Part shown: positions 52,498 through 60,066 of the stretch, piece by piece
Numbering within the stretch: position 1 is the stretch's first letter
Layout of the letters: every line of letters begins with the position of its first letter
Assembly (NCBI RefSeq): GCF_008107445.1
Contig: NZ_VSLD01000007.1
Coordinates: 107,552-171,551 of the forward strand
Source: Arthrobacter echini
GTDB taxonomy: Bacteria > Actinomycetota > Actinomycetes > Actinomycetales > Micrococcaceae
DNA length: 64,000 nt
Direction of reading: 5' to 3'
The notes under the pieces: generated by a model
Told to the model about the DNA's origin: nothing
The model's database searches: none
The model's input: the letters and a program-made list of their open reading frames with translations, nothing else
Translations under genes and position numbers: made by a program

Positions 52498-52977
52498 TCA
52501 GGTACTACCGACAAGTGGCTTCATCATGATCAGACACGGGTTTGCCTCGCCCCACAGGTCTGTCTCCTCGAGGGGAAGGAAGCCCCATTTCTCGTAGAAG
52601 TGCCGGGTCCGCGCATGTCCGACAGCGGGATGCGACGGTCCGAGCGTCTTCACCTCCAGGAGCTTCACGCCGCGACGTCTCGCATCCGCCTCGATCGCAC
52701 CGAGCATTGCGCTGCCAACACCTGAGCCGTGCACGGCCCGATCGACGACGATGAGATGGATCTCGACGACGTGCGGGAAGTGTCGGTCGACCAGCGTCAC
52801 ACCGACGACCCGTCCCGCGGCATCGCGGACGGTCCACGTCTTCTTCGACCGCGCAGCCTCGACGTACTCCGCGTTCGACTCCGGCTGCCCGAACCACTCG
52901 GGGACGGTTCCGAGCAACCGGGCGACGTCCTCCGGAACCTGAGGCTCCCGTACGGAACTCCATGATGGGCGACTCAT
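52498..52977 (-). CDS. GNAT-family N-acetyltransferase
   Basis: A 159-aa acetyl-CoA-dependent transferase. Motif A is VVDRAVHGSGVGSAMLGAIE (Q/RxxGxG/A-like), and the C-terminal strand is RTRHFYEKWGFLPL. The acceptor is unknown. ATG at 52977; no strong ribosome site. The stop of the broken PIN toxin gene lies 10 nt upstream. It marks the left border of the decayed toxin-antitoxin region. Confidence 0.85.
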   Translation of the reverse strand: MSRPSWSSVREPQVPEDVARLLGTVPEWFGQPESNAEYVEAARSKKTWTVRDAAGRVVGVTLVDRHFPHVVEIHLIVVDRAVHGSGVGSAMLGAIEADARRRGVKLLEVKTLGPSHPAVGHARTRHFYEKWGFLPLEETDLWGEANPCLIMMKPLVGST

Positions 52978-52987
52978 GCAATTTCTC

Positions 52988-53410
52988 TCATGCAGCGTCC
53001 CACGGGTTGATCAGCTCGACCGACGTGCTCGCGAACTCCTTGGTATTCCGCGTTGCGCACACGGCATCGTGTACCAGGCGGATCGCTGCAATCTGAGCAT
53101 CAGCGGTACTGATCGGCAGACCTGCGACCTCGCGTTCGAAGAGGACATCCCCATACCGCTGTGCGGCGGCAGCATCGAAGGCAAGGACTGAACGATCGTC
53201 CCGGTGAAGCTCTACCGCAGCCTCGATCCTCGCCGACTATTTGGATTTGCGCCGACCATCAGGAAGGCGACGCACGTTGGCCAGCACTTCAGCGAGCGTT
53301 ATGGCAGTGATCGCGACGTCGCCGGCAAGTGAATCCAGCCAAGCCACAACTTCTGAGTCCGGCTGCGGTCGGAAGACCTTCGAGATGACATTCGTATCGA
53401 GGACGATCAC
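52988..53410 (-). pseudogene. FitB/VapC-like PIN-domain toxin, interrupted by an in-frame TAG
   Basis: The N-terminal part reads VIVLDTNVISKVFRPQPDSE...AITLAEVLANVRRLPDGRRKSK and stops at TAG (53237-53239). The same frame continues without shift as SARIEAAVELHRDDRSVLAFDAA...GLPISTADAQIAAI...ATRNTKEF...ELINPWDAA to 52988. Together this is a full-length FitB-type PIN ribonuclease with the catalytic acidic residues (LDTN, the Glu in LAEV, ADAQIAAI and TRNTKEF). Only one codon inactivates it. GTG 53410 overlaps the stop of the preceding frame (GTGA), the usual antitoxin-toxin coupling. Confidence 0.8.
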
Positions 53411-53745
53411 TCGAAGTCCATCGCTCGCGCCACGTCGCATCGATCTGGGAAAGGGAGGCCGTCGATGCAATCCGGTGGGTCTCGCTGCGGTCGGTAGTGG
53501 TAGCGCGCTTGAAGAATGACTAGATCGTCGCCGTCGACAAGATAGACCAGCCGATGCTCGTCGGTAATGCGCCTGGACCACGAACCCTGTGCACCGTACT
53601 TGAGCTGCTCGGGCTTCCCGATGCCGGCGAGCGGCTCACGGAGGGAAGCATCGATGAGCACGTTGATCCGCTTGAGGGTCCGACTGTCGGCCGTCTGCCA
53701 GAGCTTGTAGTCCTCTCAGGCGGACGGGTCCCAACCCAGACGCAC
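53407..53745 (-). pseudogene. YoeB-like toxin, interrupted by TGA and fused to an antitoxin tail
   Basis: From GTG 53745 (directly after the yefM stop) the frame reads VRLGWDPSA, TGA (53716-53718), then EDYKLWQTADSRTLKRIN...GIGKPEQLKYGAQGSWSRRITDEHRLVYL...VILQARYHY. This is a complete YoeB endoribonuclease except that the family Trp codon (TGG) is now TGA. Normal YoeB ends at the RYHY motif. Here 28 more residues follow, ending DVARAMDFE and a TGA that overlaps the PIN toxin start. That tail looks like the C-terminus of a FitA/VapB antitoxin, implying a deletion that joined two modules. Confidence 0.75.
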
Positions 53746-53991
53746 TCAGTCCTCCCGGTCAAGATCGTGCACCTCGGTCTGGCTCGCACGGGCGCGCTCG
53801 TAGGCATCGAGGAGCCGACGGGCATTGGCGGGCGAGCGGAACAGGTACGCCGTCTCCTTCCAAGCGGCGTACTCGTCGGCAGGTACGAGAACGGCATTGC
53901 CATTGCGGGAAACAATCTCGACAGCGTCACGGTCCTGGTTGATGTGCTCGATGAGCGGGAACAGCGTCTTACGCGCCTCACTGGCACTCAT
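53746..53991 (-). CDS. yefM: YefM/Phd-type antitoxin
   Basis: An 81-aa antitoxin that binds DNA and neutralises YoeB. The N-terminal Phd/YefM fold MSASEARKTLFPLIEHINQDRDAVEIVSRNGNAVLVPADEY is intact, as is the C-terminal toxin-binding stretch (ETAYLFRSPANARRLLDAYERARA). ATG 53991 is taken as start. The stop is followed immediately by the yoeB GTG. Because yoeB is broken, this antitoxin is probably an orphan repressor or protects against related toxins. A palindromic operator lies 28 nt upstream. Confidence 0.88.
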   Translation of the reverse strand: MSASEARKTLFPLIEHINQDRDAVEIVSRNGNAVLVPADEYAAWKETAYLFRSPANARRLLDAYERARASQTEVHDLDRED

Positions 53992-54018
53992 GGACACGTC
54001 GATGACCTTGCACCCGGA

Positions 54019-54047
54019 TAAGTGGTACGGGATTGTCGTACCACTTA
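54019..54047. promoter_or_regulatory. Candidate YefM operator (11-bp palindrome)
   Basis: TAAGTGGTACG and CGTACCACTTA arms, perfect, with a 7-nt spacer, upstream of yefM on its promoter side. Palindromes with a GTAC core are typical of YefM operators. Confidence 0.65.
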
Positions 54048-54167
54048 GGGCGACCATCGCTGAAGGTCTAGTAAAACCCATGCGGGTCCGTGGACGTCAT
54101 CTGAACAAACATGATGGACGCGAACGCGGCGATACCACGAACGATCCCACACCAAATCGAGACGCGC

Positions 54168-54212
54168 CTACACTTGAAGCGGAACTCCATCCCGTTCCGT
54201 AGCCGAATCACT
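54168..54212 (-). repeat. Dispersed ~44-bp repeat, copy A
   Basis: Shares GCGGAACTCCA and CGTTCCGTAGCCGA with copy C. On the minus strand it encodes VIRLRNGMEFRFK. It lies upstream of the yefM/yoeB module. Confidence 0.6.
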
Positions 54213-54294
54213 TTGGATGGCAACATTCTTTGTCCAGCTGTCATGAAGCCACGGTCCTGTGCGATCGCAGTACAGACCTCGAGACACACAACAG

Positions 54295-55185
54295 CTAGGG
54301 CTTTGCTGTGAAGAAGTCGCGGATCTCCGACACGATCTCGCCCGGGTTCTCCTCGGCCAGATAGTGTCCGCAGTTGACCACGCGTCCGGAGATACTAACG
54401 GCGATGTTCCGCCAGAGCTCGAGCGGGTCGAAGTGCTTCTCGATCACTCCGTACTTAGCCCACAAAATTCGCAGTGGCACGCGGATGAGGTTCCCGGCAG
54501 CGCGGTCTGCACGATCATGCTCGAGATCGATCGAGGCACTTGCACGGTAATCCTCACATGCACCGAGTGCTCGCGCCGCACCCGTGAGGCCGGCGACGTA
54601 CGCATCAAGCACCTCAGCTGGAAACGGCTCTAAACCGGCATGGCGACCTCCCAGAACGCCCTCGACATAAGCACGCGGACTGTTACCGATCAACGTCTCC
54701 GGCAGCGGTGCCGGCTGAATGAGCGCGAACCAGTGCCAATAGGCGGAGGCGAACTTTCGATTGGTGGCCTCATACATGTCTAGCGTCGGCGCGATGTCCA
54801 GAAGCATCGCCCGGTGCACGCGGTTCGGCGCATCCGCGGCCAATCGCGCTGCAACCCGTGCGCCCCTGTCGTGTCCCACTACCGAGAACTTGCGGCGCCC
54901 CAGATAGTCCATCAGCGCCAACGCATCGCGGGCCATCTCGCGCTTGCTGTAGCTGTGATGCTCCGTGTCCGGGACCGGACGCCCGGATTCGCCATAGCCG
55001 CGCAAGTCAGGAGCAACGATGAAGAAGTCTTCGGCAAGTGCCGGGGCCACTCGGTGCCACATGACATGCGACTGCGGATGCCCGTGCAGCAGCAACAGCG
55101 CAGGCTTGCCCTCATCCGGACTGGTGCGGCCCCGCAAACGCACCCCGTTGACCTCGACATCGAGTTCGGCGAAGCCGTCAAACAT
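54295..55185 (-). CDS. Alpha/beta hydrolase, fluoroacetate (haloacetate) dehalogenase type
   Basis: A 296-aa hydrolase with the full set of residues known for fluoroacetate dehalogenases. These are nucleophile Asp106 in GHDRGARVA with the two Arg carboxylate clamps (107, 110), Asp130 (LLDIAP), the halide-pocket His151-Trp152 (YWHWF), Tyr213 (EDYRA) and catalytic His274 (GHYLAEE). The oxyanion region is HGHPQSHVMWH. The expected reaction is hydrolytic removal of halide from a haloacetate, but related enzymes are epoxide hydrolases, so the substrate needs testing. ATG 55185 with CAAGGAG. A single gene among toxin-antitoxin remnants, likely acquired. Confidence 0.83.
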   Translation of the reverse strand: MFDGFAELDVEVNGVRLRGRTSPDEGKPALLLLHGHPQSHVMWHRVAPALAEDFFIVAPDLRGYGESGRPVPDTEHHSYSKREMARDALALMDYLGRRKFSVVGHDRGARVAARLAADAPNRVHRAMLLDIAPTLDMYEATNRKFASAYWHWFALIQPAPLPETLIGNSPRAYVEGVLGGRHAGLEPFPAEVLDAYVAGLTGAARALGACEDYRASASIDLEHDRADRAAGNLIRVPLRILWAKYGVIEKHFDPLELWRNIAVSISGRVVNCGHYLAEENPGEIVSEIRDFFTAKP

Positions 55186-55437
55186 TCCGTTGCTCCTTGC
55201 GCTGTCTCACCACAATGTCAGGATCTCGGACCAGGCCCAGGCCCAGGCCCAGGCCCAGGAGCACCATGGTATCCACGATCGAATCACCCAGGGAGAAGCT
55301 GAGCGCAGGAACCCGAACGCACACCTGCGAGGAAATGATTCAGGCGAGCCAAGAAACGTGAACGCCTGGAGGCTGCGAGCCTGTGCGGAATCGTTCGCTG
55401 GCCTCGCCGCGATGAACGATCATATGTGCCCCGACGT
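55186..55437. other. Non-coding stretch upstream of the hydrolase
   Basis: No gene is supported. It holds a hexanucleotide microsatellite and separates the hydrolase from the higA gene. No promoter is evident. Confidence 0.45.
55231..55259. repeat. Hexanucleotide microsatellite (CCAGGC)
   Basis: Four perfect CCAGGC units and one partial, 46 nt upstream of the hydrolase start on its 5' side. Confidence 0.9.
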
Positions 55438-55758
55438 TTACGCCACCTTAAGGGGCGTAATCGCGGCAACCCTTTCACCCAGTACTCGGCGCTCGATCCG
55501 AAGTTCGTAGTTGGACTGCAGGTTCATCCAGAGCTCCTCGGATGTCCCGAAGTACCGGGCGAGGCGGATTGCTGTATCGGCCGTGATCCCCCGCTTGCCG
55601 TGCACGATCTCGTTGATACGCCGCGGCGGTACGCCGTTGGACACTGCCAGCTTGTTCTGTGTGATCCCGAAGCCCTCGATGAAGTCCTCCATGAGGATCT
55701 CCCCAGGGTGGATCGGCTCGATCAGGTCGTTCTCAGTGGTAGTCGGCGAGTTCGACAT
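55438..55758 (-). CDS. higA: HigA-type antitoxin
   Basis: A 106-aa Xre/HigA antitoxin. The N-terminal IHPGEILMEDFIEGFGI, HTH (TQNKLAVSNGVPPRRINEIVHGKRGITADTAIRLARYFG) and the C-terminal family end SEELWMNLQSNYELRIERR are intact. ATG 55758 with GGAGGTG upstream; an ATG 15 nt earlier is possible. It follows and overlaps the frameshifted higB, in the usual toxin-first order. A second, broken copy lies 1.3 kb away. Confidence 0.88.
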   Translation of the reverse strand: MSNSPTTTENDLIEPIHPGEILMEDFIEGFGITQNKLAVSNGVPPRRINEIVHGKRGITADTAIRLARYFGTSEELWMNLQSNYELRIERRVLGERVAAITPLKVA

Positions 55759-56013
55759 CTTCCGCACCTCCATCTCTCCAGACGAAGCAGAGACGCCACT
55801 GGGCGTTCACCCGGATGCTGTGCTGACCACGACGGTCGCCGACGAGTCGCTCCAGCCGATTCCCCGGGGGGATACGCAGGTCCTCGACATCCTTCGCCGC
55901 GTGGGTCAACTCAAGCTTCCGCAGAGTCGCCCGTTGCACTGTCCTGTCAACACACTGACGTACTGCTCATGCCAGATACGTTCGGTATCCTTGCTGCCGG
56001 ACGATCTGATCAC
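55733..56013 (-). pseudogene. HigB-like toxin with a 1-nt frameshift near its N-terminus
   Basis: From GTG 56013 the frame reads VIRSSGSKDTERIWHEQYVSVL and then leaves the family sequence. The remainder, QRATLRKLELTHAAKDVEDLRIPPGNRLERLVGDRRGQHSIRVNAQWRLCFVWRDGGAEDVELADYH, lies in another frame. Comparison with the second copy shows one base missing at about 55940-55960. A GTG at 55939 could still yield a 68-aa product lacking the first 25 residues. Activity is unlikely but not excluded. Overlaps the higA start. Confidence 0.75.
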
Positions 56014-56030
56014 CGGACAAGCATGTGACG

Positions 56031-56073
56031 CTAGACGTTAAGCCGAAGTTTCACCCTGTTCCGGCTTGTACGG
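56031..56073 (-). repeat. Dispersed ~44-bp repeat, copy B
   Basis: Diverged copy: CTAGACGTTAAGCCGAAGTTTCAC on the + strand. On the minus strand it encodes RNRVKLRLNV and a TAG, 18 nt before the higB start. Flanking sequence is also related to that of copy C. Confidence 0.5.
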
Positions 56074-56199
56074 CCATCTGACCACTTGTCGGGCTCTAGG
56101 TCTCAGCGTCGCGGATGCCGGTGCGGTGCTGCTGTACGACAAGCGATGCGCCGGTAGTCTGACCAGGGTCAACGAGCCCGCGCCATGGAAGAGGGCAGG

Positions 56200-56775
56200 A
56201 TGAAGACCACCACGCTCGCCGACGCGTTCGCGTTCTTCGGCACCCGTCCGGGCAATCCCCGATGGTCCTGGTCGGGTGCGAGCCCCGACTCGAAGACAAT
56301 CGCTGTCACGATCTGGGAACACGAGGCCGGCGTCGACGGATCGATCGACTATTTCGACGATCCCGGATTGGCAACGTGGACGTCGAAGCCGGGCAATCAG
56401 GAGCGCATCCGGAATCTGCTGAGCGCTCGCAACAACTGCGATGCCCTGTTCCACGTCATCTGGGTTACCGCACGCAATCCTGATGAAAACACCTTGACCA
56501 TCGCAGGCCGGTATCCCGAGGAACACTTCATGATGAAGCTGATCGACGTGGACGAGGTGACGGGCGCGTTCTCAGCTGTCCTCGTCGATCCGGCGTCAGC
56601 GGGCCATGAACGACGGATGATGCCCGACCGGCCGACCAAGCCGCCGGTGCATAACCCGCGGGTCCGGACCGGCGGACGGCGAACGAACCAGGAGTCGGCA
56701 GAACGTGCTGTCGCCACTTGTCCCACGTGCTTCATGGCGCTTCCCGCGACCGGCATCTGCGACACCTGCGAGTAG
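56200..56775 (+). CDS. Hypothetical protein with C-terminal zinc ribbon
   Basis: A 191-aa protein. Residues 1-130 (MKTTTLADAFAFFGTRPGNPRWSWSGASPD, TIWEHEAGVDGSIDYFDDP, LFHVIWVTARNPDENT, GRYPEEHFMMKLIDVDEVTGAF) form a domain I do not recognise. A basic linker follows, then CPTCFMALPATGICDTCE, a four-Cys zinc ribbon. The start at 56200 has GAGGG 4 nt upstream; an ATG at 56185 is possible. It lies between the two higBA copies on the opposite strand. Confidence 0.6.
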   Translation: MKTTTLADAFAFFGTRPGNPRWSWSGASPDSKTIAVTIWEHEAGVDGSIDYFDDPGLATWTSKPGNQERIRNLLSARNNCDALFHVIWVTARNPDENTLTIAGRYPEEHFMMKLIDVDEVTGAFSAVLVDPASAGHERRMMPDRPTKPPVHNPRVRTGGRRTNQESAERAVATCPTCFMALPATGICDTCE

Positions 56776-56820
56776 GTCCGCCCGGCACAAGGAAGCCTCT
56801 GCGCGCGGAAGGATGGTCTC

Positions 56821-57204
56821 TCATGCAACCGACCGCGGCGTGATCCCGAGATCCTTCTCGCGCAAAGCGCGACGCTCGACGGACAACTCGTAGTTCGACT
56901 TCAGATTCATCCAGAATTCATCGGACGTCCCGAAGTACTTCGCCAGACGGATCGCTGTATCAGCCGTGATTCCTCGCTTGCCGTGCTCGAACTAGTTGAT
57001 CCGACGCGGTGGCACCCCGACGCGCACGACCAGCTCGTGCGGTGTGATCCCGAAGACCGCGATGAAGTCCTCCATCACGAGCTTTTTTGGATAGATCGGC
57101 TCGATCTTCCGCAGAGTCGCTCGCTGCAGCCTACGATCGACGCGACTACCGTACTGCTCCGCCCAGATGCACTCGGTGTCCTTGCGGCCGAACGATCTGA
57201 CCAC
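56821..57204 (-). pseudogene. Fused and interrupted HigB-HigA remnant (second copy)
   Basis: GTG 57204 begins VRSFGRKDTECIWAEQYGSRVDRRLQRATLRK, the N-terminus of HigB. It then jumps to IEPIYPKKLVMEDFIAVFGITPHELVV...VPPRRIN, which is HigA, so most of higB is deleted. A TAG (56992-56994) replaces the Glu codon of the intact copy (RRINE). The frame then continues FEHGKRGITADTAIRLAKYFGTSDEFWMNLKSNYEL...ITPRSVA to the HigA end. Two lesions in one module. Confidence 0.8.
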
Positions 57205-57237
57205 ACGAAGAAAATAGAACGAGGCACGTCAATAACG

Positions 57238-57281
57238 CTAGACGTTGAATCGGAACTCCACCACGTTCCGTAGCCGATTAA
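57238..57281 (-). repeat. Dispersed ~44-bp repeat, copy C
   Basis: CTAGACGTTGAATCGGAACT then CCACCACGTTCCGTAGCCGA on the + strand. On the minus strand it encodes NRLRNVVEFRFNV and a TAG, 34 nt before the second higB start. Confidence 0.65.
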
Positions 57282-57576
57282 CCTAACGGTGCTCGTCGGC
57301 AACTATAGAAGCATCACTGCGCGCAGCACGTGAGCGAGGGTGCCTCAAAATATCCGCGACAATCGGAGACTCCGCGTCCTACCGACATATCAAGGTCGAC
57401 TGCCGCCAAGGTCGAGACGAGCCAGCCCGGGGGCCCCACGGCTGAGCAGATCGGGGCGAATGCAACCCGGCCGGACCGACTATGCGTTGGACCAGGAATT
57501 AATTACACATTGAACCGATATTCGACCACGCATATACCAGGCAATGTTGGACTCGCCTTCAGCGGCTCCTACTCGA
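57282..57576. other. Non-coding transition into low-GC DNA
   Basis: No gene is supported. Base composition falls toward the right; an open frame on the + strand here has no coding character. Confidence 0.5.
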
Positions 57577-59343
57577 TCACGCCCAACCAACGAAATTGAA
57601 GAAGTACTGAGTGCCAACCGATGCTACAAAGGACGTGAAAGCGGGAAATAAAACTCGGTGGGTACGAGCTTTATCCTCCAGTATCATCTGACGATCTTCA
57701 TCGCAAATACGAGATATATGGCTAATGCCCGCGCGAATTTGCGTAACATCTTTTTCAAGAAGCGTTGTCCGAATCCTGTGAGCCGTGATAACCCGTTTCC
57801 ATCGCGGATCTTCAAAGGGCGCCCGACTAAAGTGGCTCAACTGTAGCTTTATAACGTCCAGGAAGCCCTTCACGGAACTATGTAATTCTTCTCTTGTTGC
57901 CACGAGCCCTACATATTGGAGGAACCGCAGAAGGCGTGACAGCCACGAGGGAAGGTATGTAGCAAACGGAAAATCATCCACGATCAACAGCGATCGCTTG
58001 ATCAGAGCTTCGAACTCATCAATGTACTGAACCATCGAATTGGTATAGCTATTCCAAGCGTTCATTGAAAGCCATGCATCCCTCTCGACAGAGCTCCTCG
58101 TAAAACTGTTAATCAATCCGAAAAAATCGTATGCCAGTCTCTCTACTCTGTGATGGATCAGCAATTGAATAACAGCAACATGGGCTTCGTGTACTCGGAC
58201 AATTAGCAATATTCCCGTTCGTCTACTCCACGCTCGTACGCTACGCCCTTGAGGTGGATCAGGAAGAGACTTCAATCCAAGAGCGGAAGCAATATTGAGT
58301 AGGTCAGTTCTCATAGCTTCGATAGCAGAATTCCGAGTTTCATTTGTCTCGGTCTTAACTAATATATCTTCATCAGCCATGAACTGGAGAGCTCTACTAA
58401 ATACATCCGCGGGAGTAGTTAAGGTATTTAGTTCTGCGGTAATCTTTTGACTCTCTGTATCCACGCGTTCACGTAGGAGCGTCGTGTCGCCCGCCTGATT
58501 CTCCATCAACGTATATTCGACAGTACGAATAATTGACTGGCTGCTATCTAAGCCTGTCAGGATGGACACCCGTCGACGGCTGTTCCCGATGATCATTGGT
58601 ATTCCTGTGCCAGCCAGCACGATCATTACCGCTATCACGAGCCAGAGAGATATTGGCGCTGTCCAGTCGTTGATTATCAGTGAAGTCAGATTTGGAGGCG
58701 GCCTTCCGAGAACGGCCAAGATGATTGGGATAACTCCGGCGGCACCTTGGACGATGACAATTTGAAGTCGGGCGTCGTAGTTCACCGCCTCATGTAGCGT
58801 AAGGGGCAAGAGCATTATAACTTGTGCTACCCAAGCAGTAATGGTGAGTGCTGAAAATAACCACACAAGTGCGGAGTAATCTACTGCTCCGTGTGACAGA
58901 TGAGAGAATATTATCCAGGTTATGAATGCGAATAGTACTAATGGAGTGATCAGTGCGGTGGTGGCGATTCTTACCCACCACAGGCCGCTATTAGCGGGAT
59001 ATAGCTCAGCCACCGTTCTCGTGATTGATGCAATGGTGGATATTGGATTCATAGGAGCGCTTCTGCTCACAGATGCTGCCACCGCTACGCTGAGGCATGT
59101 CGCAACTAGGATCAGGCATATATCACTGTAATGTAACTCGCCTGTGGCGATCCATATCAACGCGACGATGTATACCCAACTGTTAAGCAGGGCGCGAACC
59201 AGAGAAAATGTTTTATGTGTTCGAGCTGATATCTTTGGTGCTGATGCGTTTTGCCTTTTATTCTTGGCTCTTTTGAGCACAAATACTATCAAAAAGTGTG
59301 TGGTGTAAAGTAATAACATGAACATAATCGCGCGTGCTACCAT
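57577..59343 (-). CDS. Large polytopic membrane protein of unknown function (low GC)
   Basis: A 588-aa protein with about seven transmembrane helices in residues 1-265 (for example MFMLLLYTTHFLIVFVL, WVYIVALIWIATG, IATTALITPLVLFAFITWIIF, LWLVIAVMIVLAGTGIPMIIG). A cytoplasmic, largely helical domain of about 300 residues follows, and the C-terminus is weakly hydrophobic (FVASVGTQYFFNFVG). No family is recognised. A/T-rich codons contrast sharply with the chromosome, indicating recent acquisition. The 3' half could bind ligand or partner and the membrane half act as an effector; this is inference only. An IS3 element lies 0.2 kb upstream. Confidence 0.7.
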   Translation of the reverse strand: MVARAIMFMLLLYTTHFLIVFVLKRAKNKRQNASAPKISARTHKTFSLVRALLNSWVYIVALIWIATGELHYSDICLILVATCLSVAVAASVSRSAPMNPISTIASITRTVAELYPANSGLWWVRIATTALITPLVLFAFITWIIFSHLSHGAVDYSALVWLFSALTITAWVAQVIMLLPLTLHEAVNYDARLQIVIVQGAAGVIPIILAVLGRPPPNLTSLIINDWTAPISLWLVIAVMIVLAGTGIPMIIGNSRRRVSILTGLDSSQSIIRTVEYTLMENQAGDTTLLRERVDTESQKITAELNTLTTPADVFSRALQFMADEDILVKTETNETRNSAIEAMRTDLLNIASALGLKSLPDPPQGRSVRAWSRRTGILLIVRVHEAHVAVIQLLIHHRVERLAYDFFGLINSFTRSSVERDAWLSMNAWNSYTNSMVQYIDEFEALIKRSLLIVDDFPFATYLPSWLSRLLRFLQYVGLVATREELHSSVKGFLDVIKLQLSHFSRAPFEDPRWKRVITAHRIRTTLLEKDVTQIRAGISHISRICDEDRQMILEDKARTHRVLFPAFTSFVASVGTQYFFNFVGWA

Positions 59344-59560
59344 AATGCACCAGCCTCTTATCCTACTAGGCCAAGACGATCAAAGTGTGAAGGTTAGTTG
59401 TGCGGCTTTTCGTATTAGTGGTGAAACGTGGATACTTGGTGTCGACATTGAGAAAGAGCCCGCGTCCCCGCTGGTATGAATCGTACCCGCCATTTAGGTT
59501 CAGAACAGTAGTTGTGAGCCTCGAACCGGCTTAGCTACTCATATTCGGACGCCGCGACCC
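59344..59560. other. Upstream region of the membrane-protein gene
   Basis: 217 bp between the low-GC gene and the IS left end. It probably held the promoter or operon junction before the IS arrived. Nothing else is seen. Confidence 0.4.
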
Positions 59561-59619
59561 TGTGCGTCAGGCTGGGGTGAGACACCTGTTGTGATTCCTT
59601 CCCTTGCACGGGGTGAGAA

Positions 59620-60066
59620 GTGAGACGGGTGACGATGACGATGACCACGGCTGATCTGGGCACTGGTAGTGGCGATGATGGGGGTATGGGACCTCGATCG
59701 GATCGACCGAAGCGGCGGAGTTTCACCGCCGAGTACAAGGCCAGGATTCTGGCGGAGTACGAGGACGCTGAGCGCGGGCAACGTGGGGTGCTTCTGCGCC
59801 GGGAGGGCTTGTATTCCTCGCATATCATCGAGTGGCGCAAAGCGGCCGAGGCCGGCGCCGCAACGGGTCTGGGACCGGCGACGAAGAACCGTCGCGATCG
59901 GGGTCGTGACCGGGAACTTGAGCTGTTGCGCGTTCGGGCGGAGAAGGCTGAGGCTGATCTGGCCAAGCACAAGGCGGCGTTGGACCTGATGGGAAAAGCA
60001 CACGCGCTCTTGGAGACTCTCTCCGAGAGCGCGGACCCGCAGGCCGGCAAGCACTCGAAGCGGTGA
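59620..60066 (+). CDS. IS3-family transposase OrfA
   Basis: A 148-aa DNA-binding subunit. The helix-turn-helix region KRRSFTAEYKARILAEYEDA and SSHIIEWRKAAEAG is followed by a leucine-zipper-like coiled coil (LELLRVRAEKAEADLAKHKAAL). Start may be GTG/ATG between 59620 and 59635; no strong ribosome site. Overlaps orfB by GTGA, so orfB can be made by coupling; a typical A-rich frameshift site is not seen. Confidence 0.85.
   Translation: MRRVTMTMTTADLGTGSGDDGGMGPRSDRPKRRSFTAEYKARILAEYEDAERGQRGVLLRREGLYSSHIIEWRKAAEAGAATGLGPATKNRRDRGRDRELELLRVRAEKAEADLAKHKAALDLMGKAHALLETLSESADPQAGKHSKR

Noticed and set aside
52976..53191. 71-aa protein on the + strand
   Set aside because: It is antisense to the second half of the PIN toxin, whose family sequence is clear on the other strand.
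57330..57599. Small protein on the + strand
   Set aside because: No ribosome site, no coding bias, overlaps the end of the membrane-protein gene.
59344..59560. tRNA or attachment site at the IS left flank
   Set aside because: No cloverleaf could be drawn and no duplicated end was found.
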